NCBI RefSeq assembly: GCF_900103585.1 | Contig: NZ_FNHV01000013.1 | Location: forward strand, 1 to 64,000 | DNA from: Streptomyces sp. cf386 | GTDB lineage: Bacteria; Actinomycetota; Actinomycetes; Streptomycetales; Streptomycetaceae | Direction: 5' to 3' | Length of the DNA stretch: 64,000 nt | Part shown: positions 16,535 through 24,444 of the stretch, piece after piece | Layout of the letters: every line of letters starts with the position of its first letter | Numbering within the stretch: the stretch's first letter is position 1 | Position numbers and translations under genes: made by a program | Notes under the pieces: model-generated | Database searches by the model: none | What the model saw: only the letters and a program-made list of their open reading frames with translations | What the model was told of the DNA's origin: nothing

Positions 16535-17383
16535 ATGTCCCTGGCCCTGACGCCCCCGCCGACCGGTGCCCTGCCGCAGCGCACGCTCGGTGACGGCTAC
16601 CGCCGGCTGGCCGACCTCTGTGACGTCCTGTCCGTACGGGTCGCGGAGCCGGGATCGGACGCCGGGCGGACGGGCGTGACGGCGGCCGAGTTGGCGTCCG
16701 AACCGGCCGTCCTGGAGGCGTTCGTCGATGCCGAGGCGGCCCGCATCCAGGATCGCTACACGGTCGCCCCGCGCCGCGACGTGGCCGCCTCGCGCGCCCT
16801 GCACGACTACGCGTGGTCGGTCGCCCTGCTCATGAGTGGACCCTGGTACCTGGAGCAGCGGGTGCCGCGTATCCGGCCCGAGGATCTACGCCTGGACCTC
16901 GCCTCGGCCATGTTCACCCTCACCCCCGGGACCGACTTCGCCTGCCTCCCCGACGACTCGACGGCCGAACTTCCCGGCGCACTGACGGTCCCTCACGAAG
17001 AGGCGTTGCGCACAGAGTTGAGGAGGGCGGTCGCCGACCACATGGCGCCGCTCCTGGCAGCCATCGGCCCTCTCGTACGGCGTGGCCCCCGCGCCCTGTG
17101 GGGCATGGTCTCCGACGACCTCGTCTCCGGCATCTGGTACCTGGGCCGGATCCTCGGCCGCGAGGGCGACGCGGTAAGGGCGGCCACCGAACTGCTGCCG
17201 AGTGGCGTCGCCCCGTACCCCGGCGGCGCCGACTTCCGCTACCTGACAACCCGTGACGGACGACAGCACCCGACCCGCACCCGCGCGGGCTGCTGCATGT
17301 ACTACACGATCCGCCCGGACGAGGCGTGCGCCACCTGCCCCCGTACCTGCGACGCGGAGCGGCTGCGCAGGCTGGAGGGCTGA
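16535..17383 (+). CDS. FhuF-like [2Fe-2S] ferric-siderophore reductase
   Basis: A 282-residue cytoplasmic protein whose C-terminus carries the FhuF iron-sulfur motif: two adjacent cysteines (GCCMYYTI), ten residues, then CATC, about 15 residues from the end. The preceding helical region (GPWYLEQRVPRI, GMVSDDLVSGIWYLGRILG) fits the IucA/IucC-related FhuF fold. It would reduce imported ferric siderophore to free the iron. It is divergent from the siderophore operon and has its own iron box. GGAG lies about 6 bases before the ATG. Confidence 0.88.
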   Translation: MSLALTPPPTGALPQRTLGDGYRRLADLCDVLSVRVAEPGSDAGRTGVTAAELASEPAVLEAFVDAEAARIQDRYTVAPRRDVAASRALHDYAWSVALLMSGPWYLEQRVPRIRPEDLRLDLASAMFTLTPGTDFACLPDDSTAELPGALTVPHEEALRTELRRAVADHMAPLLAAIGPLVRRGPRALWGMVSDDLVSGIWYLGRILGREGDAVRAATELLPSGVAPYPGGADFRYLTTRDGRQHPTRTRAGCCMYYTIRPDEACATCPRTCDAERLRRLEG

Positions 17384-17408
17384 GCCGCCTCCGGTACGGG
17401 AGTTGACG

Positions 17409-19163
17409 TCACCCGGCGGTCGCCAGGAACTGCGTCGCCGCCAGCTCCGCGTAGAGCGGGTCCTCCGCGACGAGTTCGCGATGCGTGCCCACCGCGCGCA
17501 CCCGGCCGGCGTCCATCACCACGATCCGATCGGCCATCGTCACCGTCGACAGCCGGTGCGCGACGACCAGCACCGTGGTCGTACGTGCGACATCGGCGAC
17601 GGTGTCGCGCAGCGCCGCCTCGTTCACCGCGTCCAACTGCGAGGTCGCCTCGTCGAGCAGCAGCAGCCGGGGTCGGCGCAGCAGGGCGCGGGCGATGGCG
17701 ACGCGCTGCCGCTCCCCGCCGGACAGCTTGGTGCCGCGGTGTCCGACGAGCGTGTCGAGGCCGCCGGGCAGCCGGGAGACCAGGCCGTCGAGGCGGGTGG
17801 TCTTCAGTACGCGTGTGAGGGCGTCGTCGTCCGCGTCGGGATTGCCGAGCAGCAGGTTGTCCCGCAGCGAACCCGACAGGACCGGGGCGTCCTGCTCCAC
17901 ATAGCCGATGGCGGACCGCAGTTGGGGCAACTCCCAGTCCGCCAGATCCCGCCCGTCGACGGTGATGGTCCCGGCCTCGGGGTCGTAGAACCGCTCGATG
18001 AGCGAGAAGACGGTGGTCTTGCCCGCGCCGGACGGGCCGACGAACGCCGTCATGCCCTGCGCGGGCACCGCGAATGTCACCCCGTGGTGGACGTACGGCA
18101 GGTCGTCGGCGTAGCGGAAGCGGACGTCCTCGAAGGCCAGTGCCGCGGGTTCCGCCTCGGCGGCGGGCAACGGCGCGGGCGCTGCGGGCGGTTCGGCGGG
18201 CAGCCGCAGCGCCTCCTGGATCCGGGCGAGCGCCGCCGAACCCGTCTGGTACTGGGTGATCGCGCCGACGACCTGCTGGATCGGCGACATCAGATAGAAG
18301 ACGTACAGCAGAAAGGCGACCAGGGTGCCGACGTCCGTCGCCCCGGTCGCCACCCGCGCCCCGCCCACGGCGAGCACCGTGATGAACGCGATCTGCATGG
18401 CGAGCCCGGCCGTGTTGCCCGCCGCGGCCGACCACTTGGCGGCCCGCACGCTCTGCCGCCACGACTCCTCGGCGGCCTCGTGCAGGGTCCGTTCCTCCCG
18501 GTGCTCGGCCCCGGACGCCTTCACCGTGCGCAGCGCGCCGAGTATCCGCTCCAGCGAGGCCCCCATCACACCGACCGCGTCCTGAGCCTGCCGGCTGGCC
18601 CGGTTGATGCGCGGCACGATCACGCCGAGGATCGTGCCGGCGCCCAGGATCACGGCGAGCGTGACCAGCAGCAGCACCGGGTCCACCAGACCCATCATCG
18701 CCACGGTCGCCACCAGCGTGAGCCCGCCCGTGCCGAGTCCGACGAGGGAGTCGGTGGTGACCTCGCGCAGCAACGTCGTGTCCGAGGTGATGCGGGCCAT
18801 CAGATCGCCCGGCTCACTGCGGTCCACGGCGGTGATGCGCAGCCGCAGCAGATACGACGACAGGGCGCGCCGCGCGCCGAGCACCACCGACTCGGCGGTG
18901 CGCCGCAGCACGTACGAGCCCAGCGCGCCCAGCGCCGCGTTGGCCACGACCAGCCCGGACATGATCAGCAACGCCCCGGTGATGGCCCGGTCGTGGGACA
19001 GGTCGTCGATCAACTCCCGTGCCACCAGCGGAAGGAGAAGCCCCGTGGCCCCCGTGACCAGGGACAGTACGGCGCCCACCAGCAGGGCCCATCGGTGCGG
19101 CCGTACATAGCTGAGGAGCAGCCGCCACGTGGGCTGGTCGGTCGCTGTCCGGTCGGTGCTCAC
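17409..19163 (-). CDS. ABC exporter (fused membrane and ATPase domains)
   Basis: A 584-residue half-transporter. Six membrane helices occupy residues 1-310, with the coupling regions SEPGDLMARITSDTTLLREV and PIQQVVGAITQYQTGSAALA. The ATPase follows: Walker A GPSGAGKTT, signature LSGGERQRVAIARALL, Walker B LLLLDEATSQLDAV and the H-loop VVAHRLSTV. It should work as a homodimer exporting a small molecule, lipid or peptide. It lies 33 bases downstream of the LOG-like gene on the same strand, so it may be the last gene of the cytokinin-type operon. The substrate is unknown. Confidence 0.9.
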   Translation of the reverse strand: MSTDRTATDQPTWRLLLSYVRPHRWALLVGAVLSLVTGATGLLLPLVARELIDDLSHDRAITGALLIMSGLVVANAALGALGSYVLRRTAESVVLGARRALSSYLLRLRITAVDRSEPGDLMARITSDTTLLREVTTDSLVGLGTGGLTLVATVAMMGLVDPVLLLVTLAVILGAGTILGVIVPRINRASRQAQDAVGVMGASLERILGALRTVKASGAEHREERTLHEAAEESWRQSVRAAKWSAAAGNTAGLAMQIAFITVLAVGGARVATGATDVGTLVAFLLYVFYLMSPIQQVVGAITQYQTGSAALARIQEALRLPAEPPAAPAPLPAAEAEPAALAFEDVRFRYADDLPYVHHGVTFAVPAQGMTAFVGPSGAGKTTVFSLIERFYDPEAGTITVDGRDLADWELPQLRSAIGYVEQDAPVLSGSLRDNLLLGNPDADDDALTRVLKTTRLDGLVSRLPGGLDTLVGHRGTKLSGGERQRVAIARALLRRPRLLLLDEATSQLDAVNEAALRDTVADVARTTTVLVVAHRLSTVTMADRIVVMDAGRVRAVGTHRELVAEDPLYAELAATQFLATAG

Positions 19164-19196
19164 GGCGCTCCTTCGGAGTGGGACGGAGCGTTCAGG

Positions 19197-19796
19197 CTAC
19201 GTCGGCACCACCCCGCGGGGCTCCTCGGTTTCCCTGCCTGCCAACCGGGCCGGTACCTCATCCGCCGACGCGCAGACGAGCAGCCGCTCCAGATCACCGG
19301 GACGCAGGAAGCCCTCGTCGCGCGCGTGCGTCAGGAAGGACAGCAGCGGACGGTAGAAACCGGAGGGGTCGAGGAGCAGACACGGCTTGCGGTGAAGGCC
19401 CAACTGCGCCCACGACAGCACCTCGAACAGTTCCTCGGCCGTGCCCAGACCGCCCGGCAGCGCCACGAAGGCGTTGCCCAGCTCGGCCATCCGCGCCTTC
19501 CGCTCGTGCATGTCCGCGACGACTTCCAGCTCGGTGAGCCCGGCGTGGGTGATCTCGTACGGCAGCAGCACCCGTGGTACGACCCCGGTCACCGCGCCCC
19601 CGGCCGCCAGCGCCGCGTCCGCGACCGCGCCCATGAGACCGGTGCGGGCACCGCCGTAGACGAGTCGAAGGCCCGCGCCGGCCAGGGCCCGCCCGAGTGC
19701 GGCGGCGGTGCGCAGATGGCCGGGGAGGCGGCCGGGCGAGGCGCCGCAGAAGACCGTCACGGCCGCCACGGTGGTGGCAGCAGTGCCCGTGGTCAC
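19197..19796 (-). CDS. LOG-family cytokinin riboside monophosphate phosphoribohydrolase (FasF-like)
   Basis: A 199-residue Rossmann-fold protein of the LOG (TIGR00730) family. VFCGASPG opens the nucleotide-binding fold, LVYGGARTGLMGAVADAAL follows, and the active-site motif PGGLGTAEELFEVL is intact, with the conserved MHERKARM before it. LOG enzymes release the free cytokinin base from its ribotide. Some relatives act on AMP or are mis-annotated lysine decarboxylases. The GTG start overlaps the stop of the oxidase gene by 4 bases (GTGA). Together with the two genes upstream this gives the order of fasD, fasE and fasF. Confidence 0.87.
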   Translation of the reverse strand: MTTGTAATTVAAVTVFCGASPGRLPGHLRTAAALGRALAGAGLRLVYGGARTGLMGAVADAALAAGGAVTGVVPRVLLPYEITHAGLTELEVVADMHERKARMAELGNAFVALPGGLGTAEELFEVLSWAQLGLHRKPCLLLDPSGFYRPLLSFLTHARDEGFLRPGDLERLLVCASADEVPARLAGRETEEPRGVVPT

Positions 19797-21121
19797 GCCC
19801 ACAGCCCGTACCCCCTGGTCAGGATGTGGTGCGGGTCGTACCGGTCCTTGGCGCGGACGAGTTCGGGCCAGTCCGAGCCGAAGTGGGAGCGCCAGTCGGA
19901 GGGCGTCATCGGCAGCGCGGCGACCGGGTGGAGGACCCCGCCGACGGTCCTGGCCCGCTCGTACAGCGCCCGGTTGGCCGCCACCAGGCGACGTACGACG
20001 TCCGGCCGGTCGGGTGGTGCCGTGCGCATCAGGGAGAGCAGGCACAGGAGTTCGCCGGCGGGCCTGCGCAGCAGCGGGGCGTGCAGGGTCCGGCCGGTCA
20101 AGGGGCGGAGTTGGACCGTGCCGCAGGTGCGCAGGCCGCGCTGGGCGTCCTCGCCCAGCAGGGCCGGGACGAAGGAGGCCACGGCCTCCTCGGGGAGCAG
20201 CAGCGTGAGCCACGGGTGCGGGCGGTCCCACTCGCCTGTGGCGCGCAGGAGACGCTCGTCGCGGTCGAGGCGGTGCAGGTACTCCGCGTACGACAGGTCG
20301 GCGATCTCCTCGGTGTCGCGGTCGTGGTCCAGGTCGCCGATCAACAGCTCGTCGTCGGCAGGCGGTTGACGGAAGCACGGTTGGTCGGCGTACGGCGCCA
20401 CCGCCTCGATCATGTACTGCCAGCCGCCGCCGAGCGCCGGACGCGCCTGCCCCGTGACATGGCTGAAGCGGGCGTCGCGGGCCAGTCGCCGCTGGTCGGT
20501 GACGTAGGTGCCGGGGGAATCGTGGTAAAGGCGGTAACGGCGCACATGGGTCGGGGCGGGCACCAGGGCGAGGGTGGCGCCGACGATGAGCGCGCACTGG
20601 CCGAGCCCCGCCGGGACGGCACGGAACAGTTCCGGATGCCGGTCGGGCGAGCAGGTCAGATGCTCGCCGGAGCCCGTGACGACCTCCACCTCCCGCACCT
20701 GGTCGGCGACCAGACCGTGCCGGTGGCTGGAGCCGCCGAAGCCGCCGGTGCTCAGCACCCCGCCGACACTGCCGCCGAGGTGGTCGGGCAGCACCGGGGG
20801 CGTGAGTCCCTCGGCGAGCGCGGACCGTACGACATCGCGCCACGACGCGCCGGCCCCGGCGGTCAGCGTCCGCTCCCGCGGTGCGCAGCGCACCTCGTTC
20901 AGTGCGGCCGTGTCGACGACGTAGCCGCCGTGCGCCTGCCCCTGTCCGTACAGCGCCTGTCCGCCGCCGCGGGCGGCGACTGGCAACCCGTGCGGACCGG
21001 CGAAGCAGAGGAGTTCCTGTACGGCGGCGGCGGACGGCGCGGTGACGACGCCGAGCGGACGCGAGTCGACGATGTGGCCGAAATCGACGGCCGCCTCCTT
21101 CACATCCGGAGTTGCATTCAT
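19793..21121 (-). CDS. Cytokinin oxidase/dehydrogenase-like flavoprotein (FasE-like)
   Basis: A 442-residue FAD-linked oxidase. The N-terminal FAD domain (about residues 20-200) contains GLPVAARGGGQALYGQGQ, LTAGAGASWRDVV, PPVLPDHLGGSVGGVLSTGG and GGSSHRHGLVADQV. The C-terminal substrate domain is of the cytokinin-binding type and ends YDPHHILTRGYGL. Cytokinin dehydrogenases cleave the isoprenoid side chain of cytokinins. Odd feature: the usual GHS triplet, whose histidine holds FAD covalently, reads GGQ here, so the flavin is probably not bound through that histidine. The ATG at 21121 overlaps the isopentenyltransferase stop (ATGA). Confidence 0.82.
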   Translation of the reverse strand: MNATPDVKEAAVDFGHIVDSRPLGVVTAPSAAAVQELLCFAGPHGLPVAARGGGQALYGQGQAHGGYVVDTAALNEVRCAPRERTLTAGAGASWRDVVRSALAEGLTPPVLPDHLGGSVGGVLSTGGFGGSSHRHGLVADQVREVEVVTGSGEHLTCSPDRHPELFRAVPAGLGQCALIVGATLALVPAPTHVRRYRLYHDSPGTYVTDQRRLARDARFSHVTGQARPALGGGWQYMIEAVAPYADQPCFRQPPADDELLIGDLDHDRDTEEIADLSYAEYLHRLDRDERLLRATGEWDRPHPWLTLLLPEEAVASFVPALLGEDAQRGLRTCGTVQLRPLTGRTLHAPLLRRPAGELLCLLSLMRTAPPDRPDVVRRLVAANRALYERARTVGGVLHPVAALPMTPSDWRSHFGSDWPELVRAKDRYDPHHILTRGYGLWA

Positions 21122-21888
21122 GCTGCACGCTCCAGCACGCCGAGGCCGAAATCCGATTCCGTCAGCAGGCCTTCGAAGATTTCTCCGAACACCCGATACT
21201 GGAGGGAACCGTGCTCCGCGTGCCGTTCGGCGATGAGCTCGGCGATACGGTTCAGGACACGCTCGGGGATGTCCTGTTCGCCGATGCTCTCCACGTCGAG
21301 TGAGTATTTCGCGCAGCATTCGAGGACGGCCTCGAATCCGTTCACGGAGGCCGCGAGCAACCGTCGGCGGGGATCGCACCAGAGCGTGGCCAGTTCCTGG
21401 AGGAGGCCGGGGCCGCAGGCGCCGGGCGTGAGCATCTCGTGGGCCCGGCGGGTCAGGTTGGCGAGGTACTCGTCGCGGGCCGGCAGGGGGAGGAGACGGA
21501 CCGTCAGCCGCCAGGTCAGGTCCGCCCGGCGCTCGCACAGCTCCCGCAGCAGCGAGATCGAGCCACCCTCGACGATCACGAGCGGGTGCCCGGAGGCGAG
21601 CCGCTCCACCAGCGCGATCAGCGCGTCCGTCGCCTCGGCCGCGGGCAGGTCGCCGTCGGCGAAGGTCCGGTCGCCGAGCCAGTGCCGGGACACGCCCGGT
21701 ACGTCGGCCCCGGCGCGGGCGCTGGTGGTCGCCAGGTCGGTGAAGCACTGCAGACGGTCCGCGACGACGATCGGGGCGCCGGTCGCCCGGGCCAGCCCGG
21801 TGGCCGCCGCGCTCTTGCCGACCCCGGTCGGCCCCGCGATCAGATGGACGGACGGCCGATCCACGGGAGGTGTTTCCTTTTCGGCCAT
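21118..21888 (-). CDS. ipt: Adenylate isopentenyltransferase (Ipt/Tzs/FasD-like)
   Basis: A 256-residue protein of the bacterial IPT family, which transfers dimethylallyl to AMP, ADP or ATP in cytokinin synthesis. The P-loop GPTGVGKS lies at residues 19-26, VVADRLQCFTDLATTSARAG is the family's Asp/Arg region, and LVIVEGGSISLL matches the IPT motif. The length fits Tzs and FasD (about 240-260) and is shorter than tRNA-modifying MiaA (about 300), as is the absence of the MiaA tRNA-binding insert. It heads a coupled operon with the cytokinin-oxidase-like and LOG genes. GGGGAG precedes the ATG at 21888. Confidence 0.87.
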   Translation of the reverse strand: MAEKETPPVDRPSVHLIAGPTGVGKSAAATGLARATGAPIVVADRLQCFTDLATTSARAGADVPGVSRHWLGDRTFADGDLPAAEATDALIALVERLASGHPLVIVEGGSISLLRELCERRADLTWRLTVRLLPLPARDEYLANLTRRAHEMLTPGACGPGLLQELATLWCDPRRRLLAASVNGFEAVLECCAKYSLDVESIGEQDIPERVLNRIAELIAERHAEHGSLQYRVFGEIFEGLLTESDFGLGVLERAA

Positions 21889-22145
21889 GGCGGGACTCCC
21901 CTTCCGCTCGGTGTGCCGGAAAGAACGACTTTCAAGCTACGCACCCGAGCCGCACGTGCTCACCCAGAGGTGCGCCCGGATCAGGCAAAGAGACGACCAT
22001 ATTCCTGTGGTCCTGTTAAAGCTTCAATCATGTGGCGATGGAGCGGGTAACTCCGGGCAATCAATGCCCTTGTGAGGGAGCGTCAGAAGGTTTCTTGACG
22101 AATTCCTGACGTGCCGTAATGAACCCGCTCCCAGGAGGATCCCCG

Positions 22146-22739
22146 ATGAACGCCGACATGCTGCTGGCCGCAGCCGAAGCCCTTCCCGACCCCCGTGGTC
22201 ACGCGCCCGCGGCACCCGGCGCCGTCCTCGTCGGGTACGGCGCGGTCGAGGAGCTGGCCCGGTTCGCCACCGACCCCGGCTGGACCGTGCACGCCCCCGG
22301 CCACCCCGTCGAGGTGCGCCGCGCGATCGAGCACGCCGTACGCCGCGGCGAACGGGCGTATGTGCACCTGTCCGGCATGTCCAACGCCGAACCGCGCGGC
22401 GTGACCGAGGGCTTCGAGCTGGTCCGTGAAGGGCTCGACGGAGTCGTCGCCGCGGTCGGCGCCACCCTCGACCCCGTCCTGCGTGCCACGGCCGGGCTCG
22501 ACCTGACCGTGCTCTACGCGGTCACCGTCCGGCCCTTCGACGAGGTCGGTCTGCGTACGGCCGTCCTGGCCGCCGACCATGCCGACGTGGTGCTCGTCGA
22601 GCCCGGGCAACCGGGTCTGTCGGCCCGGTACGTCGCCGAGACGCTCGTCCACGTACCGCACCGGCTGCTCGCCCTGGGCGGCGCGGACGGTCTGGACGAG
22701 GCCGCCCTCGCCCGGGCAATCCGGGGCTTCCTCAGGTGA
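22146..22739 (+). CDS. Transketolase/DXS C-terminal-like protein, N-terminally short
   Basis: A 197-residue protein that matches only the end of a transketolase-type enzyme. GWTVHAPGHPVEVRRAIEHA and VHLSGMSNAEPRG come from the end of the pyrimidine-binding domain, and GVVAAVGATLDPVL, LYAVTVRPFDEVGL and VVLVEPGQPG from the C-terminal domain. The thiamine-binding core is absent, so it cannot act alone. The first 40 residues are not transketolase-like. A clear AGGAGG precedes the ATG at 22146, so it still looks expressed. It diverges from the isopentenyltransferase operon. A transketolase-like gene (fas3/fasC) is part of known fas operons, so it may be a relic of one. Confidence 0.7.
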   Translation: MNADMLLAAAEALPDPRGHAPAAPGAVLVGYGAVEELARFATDPGWTVHAPGHPVEVRRAIEHAVRRGERAYVHLSGMSNAEPRGVTEGFELVREGLDGVVAAVGATLDPVLRATAGLDLTVLYAVTVRPFDEVGLRTAVLAADHADVVLVEPGQPGLSARYVAETLVHVPHRLLALGGADGLDEAALARAIRGFLR

Positions 22740-23325
22740 CCGCGGGCCGCCCCCGCTGAGCCAGGGCGGCGAGGGTCGCCTCCAGGTCGGCGGGGCGCGG
22801 GCGGTTGTACGGCAGTTTCGACAGCAGTGCGGCCATGCCGCAGGTGTCGGTGACGGCCGAGAACACCAGGCCGCCCGCGACCCCTGCGGAGAGCAACTGC
22901 CAGGCCGGGTGCAGGAGTCCGAGGGCGAGACCGGCCAGGACGACCGTGCCCGCGGTGAAGCGGACCTGGCGCTCCATGGCCCACGTGGCGCGGGTGCCCG
23001 ACGCCGGCCGGCGCAGTTCGTGCCCGCGCCCGGCCCAGCCCTGGGTGCCGCCCGTCAGGGTCAGCGCCCGTATGCCGTGCCCGGCGAGGACGCGGCACGC
23101 GTTCTCCGAGCGGGCGCCGGACGCGCAGACGACCAGCAGCTCGCCGGGAAGGCGCCGGAGCGCGGGCAGGGCTGCGTCGAGCCGGTCCAAGGGGAGGTTG
23201 AGGGCCTCGGGCAGATGCCCGGCGGCGTACTCGCCCGGCGTGCGCACGTCGATGACGGTCAGGTCGGGCAGTCGGGTGCGGGCCTCGTCGGGCGTGATGG
23301 TGAGGGGGTTGAGCTGCGGGTTCAC
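22732..23325 (-). CDS. Rhodanese with C-terminal membrane segment (YgaP-like)
   Basis: A 197-residue protein with a rhodanese domain (residues 8-100) and a two-helix DUF2892-type membrane part. The catalytic cysteine is in VVCASGARSENA (about residue 77). The membrane helices are TAGTVVLAGLALGLL and LLSAGVAGGLVFSAVTD, the latter followed by Cys in TCGMAALL. It would carry persulfide sulfur at the membrane. It starts with GTG at 23325, divergent from the CsoR/CstR-like gene, with the palindromic operator between them. Its end overlaps the convergent transketolase-like gene by 8 bases. Confidence 0.88.
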   Translation of the reverse strand: MNPQLNPLTITPDEARTRLPDLTVIDVRTPGEYAAGHLPEALNLPLDRLDAALPALRRLPGELLVVCASGARSENACRVLAGHGIRALTLTGGTQGWAGRGHELRRPASGTRATWAMERQVRFTAGTVVLAGLALGLLHPAWQLLSAGVAGGLVFSAVTDTCGMAALLSKLPYNRPRPADLEATLAALAQRGRPAVT

Positions 23326-23357
23326 GGGAAGTGAGATCCTTTCGGGGGAGGAGGTAA

Positions 23358-23375
23358 CATACCCCCAAGGGTATG
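23358..23375. promoter_or_regulatory. CsoR/CstR-type operator
   Basis: CATACCC and GGGTATG face each other across CCAA. This AT-flanked GC palindrome is typical for CsoR/CstR repressors. It lies between the divergent rhodanese and repressor genes and just before the repressor's ribosome site, so it can control both. Close variants recur at 26160 and 26194. Confidence 0.8.
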
Positions 23376-23388
23376 TAGAGGAGTGATC

Positions 23389-23676
23389 GTGGAGCTGCAG
23401 TTCGAGGGCGATGACCTCAAGTCGGTGCTGAACCGGCTGCGCCGGGCACAGGGGCAGATCTCCGGAGTGATCAAGATGATCGAGGAGGGCCGCGACTGTG
23501 AGGACGTCGTCACTCAGCTCGCCGCCGCCTCCCGGGCCCTGGACCGGGCCGGCTTCGCGATCATCGCGACCGGGTTGCAGCAGTGCCTCACCGACGCCGC
23601 CAAGGGCGAGCAGGGCGGCGAGACGACGGAGCAGATGAAGGCGCGGCTGGAGAAACTGTTCCTGTCGCTGGCGTAG
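23389..23676 (+). CDS. CsoR/CstR-family thiol-persulfide sensing repressor
   Basis: A 95-residue all-helical DUF156 repressor (LNRLRRAQGQISGVIKMIEEG and LAAASRALDRAGFA). Two cysteines (Cys37 in GRDCEDV and Cys66 in LQQCLTD) match the conserved CsoR pair, but the copper-binding histidine four residues before the second cysteine is glycine (Gly62). That loss, and the persulfide genes around it, point to a CstR-type persulfide sensor rather than a copper sensor. The start GTG at 23389 is preferred over GTG at 23383 because GAGGAG is then 6 bases upstream. Confidence 0.87.
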   Translation: MELQFEGDDLKSVLNRLRRAQGQISGVIKMIEEGRDCEDVVTQLAAASRALDRAGFAIIATGLQQCLTDAAKGEQGGETTEQMKARLEKLFLSLA

Positions 23677-23694
23677 CCGTCACGGGCACAGGCG

Positions 23695-24444
23695 TCATAC
23701 GACGGCGTCGGCCAGCATGAACAGGGCCACCGCCAGCAGCACGTAGGCGAAGATCCGCCGCAGTGTGCCTCCGGAGACCTTCCCGGCGAGCCGCTTGCCG
23801 TCCCAGGCGCCGAGCACCGCGGCCGCGGCGAACGGCGCGACGGCGGCCCAGTCGACGGGTTCGGCCGATCCCGCCCGGGCCGCCAGCGCGACCAGTGAGT
23901 TGACGGTGATCACCAGCAGGCTCGTGCCCACGGCGGCCCGCATGCGCAGCCCCACCACGTTCACCAGCGCCGGTACGGCGAGGAAGCCGCCGCCCACCCC
24001 GAGCACCCCGGTCACCGCACCGAGCCCCGCGCCGGCCTGAGCGACCCGGCCGGCACGCACCGGCACGTCGTCGTGCCGTACCGCGGTCGACGGCCGGAGC
24101 ATGCGCAGCGCGGCGACAGCGGCGACCAGCGCGAACGCCCCGGTGAGCAGCCCGCCGGGCAGCCGCCCGGAGACCGCCCCGCCGACCGCCGCGGGCACCA
24201 GGCCCGCCGCAGCGAAGAGCGCCCCGGCACGCCAGCGCACGGTGCCGTCGCGGGCATGCGTGCCCAGCGCGGTGACGGAGGTGACGGCGACGACGACCAG
24301 ACTCGCGGTGGCCGCCGCGGCCGGAGTGAAGCCCAGCAGATACATCAACGCGGGCACGGCCAGCACACTGCCCCCACCTCCCAACGCCCCGAGCGCGAGC
24401 CCGGTGACGGCACCGGCGAGCAGACCGAGAACCAGGACGCTCAC
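23695..24444 (-). CDS. TauE/SafE-family sulfur compound permease
   Basis: A 249-residue membrane protein with about eight helices and the internal duplication of the TauE/SafE family. GALGGGGSVLAVPALMYLLG in the first half is echoed by GVLGVGGGFLAVPALVNVVG in the second. Such proteins export sulfite or related anions. Its start overlaps the end of the persulfide dioxygenase-like gene by 4 bases, so sulfite or thiosulfate made by that enzyme is the likely cargo. It is convergent with the repressor gene. Confidence 0.88.
   Translation of the reverse strand: MSVLVLGLLAGAVTGLALGALGGGGSVLAVPALMYLLGFTPAAAATASLVVVAVTSVTALGTHARDGTVRWRAGALFAAAGLVPAAVGGAVSGRLPGGLLTGAFALVAAVAALRMLRPSTAVRHDDVPVRAGRVAQAGAGLGAVTGVLGVGGGFLAVPALVNVVGLRMRAAVGTSLLVITVNSLVALAARAGSAEPVDWAAVAPFAAAAVLGAWDGKRLAGKVSGGTLRRIFAYVLLAVALFMLADAVV

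Noticed and set aside
17658..19150. Possible second, split ABC transporter on the minus strand
   Set aside because: The fragments are the +1 shadow of the single fused exporter gene, which is intact.
17253..20369. 1038-codon open frame on the plus strand
   Set aside because: It lies opposite the exporter, LOG and oxidase genes, which have clear domains. Its product is Arg/Gln-rich low-complexity sequence, typical of antisense frames in GC-rich DNA.
19697..22075. 792-codon open frame on the plus strand
   Set aside because: It is antisense to the coupled oxidase and isopentenyltransferase genes, whose overlaps and motifs identify the real strand.
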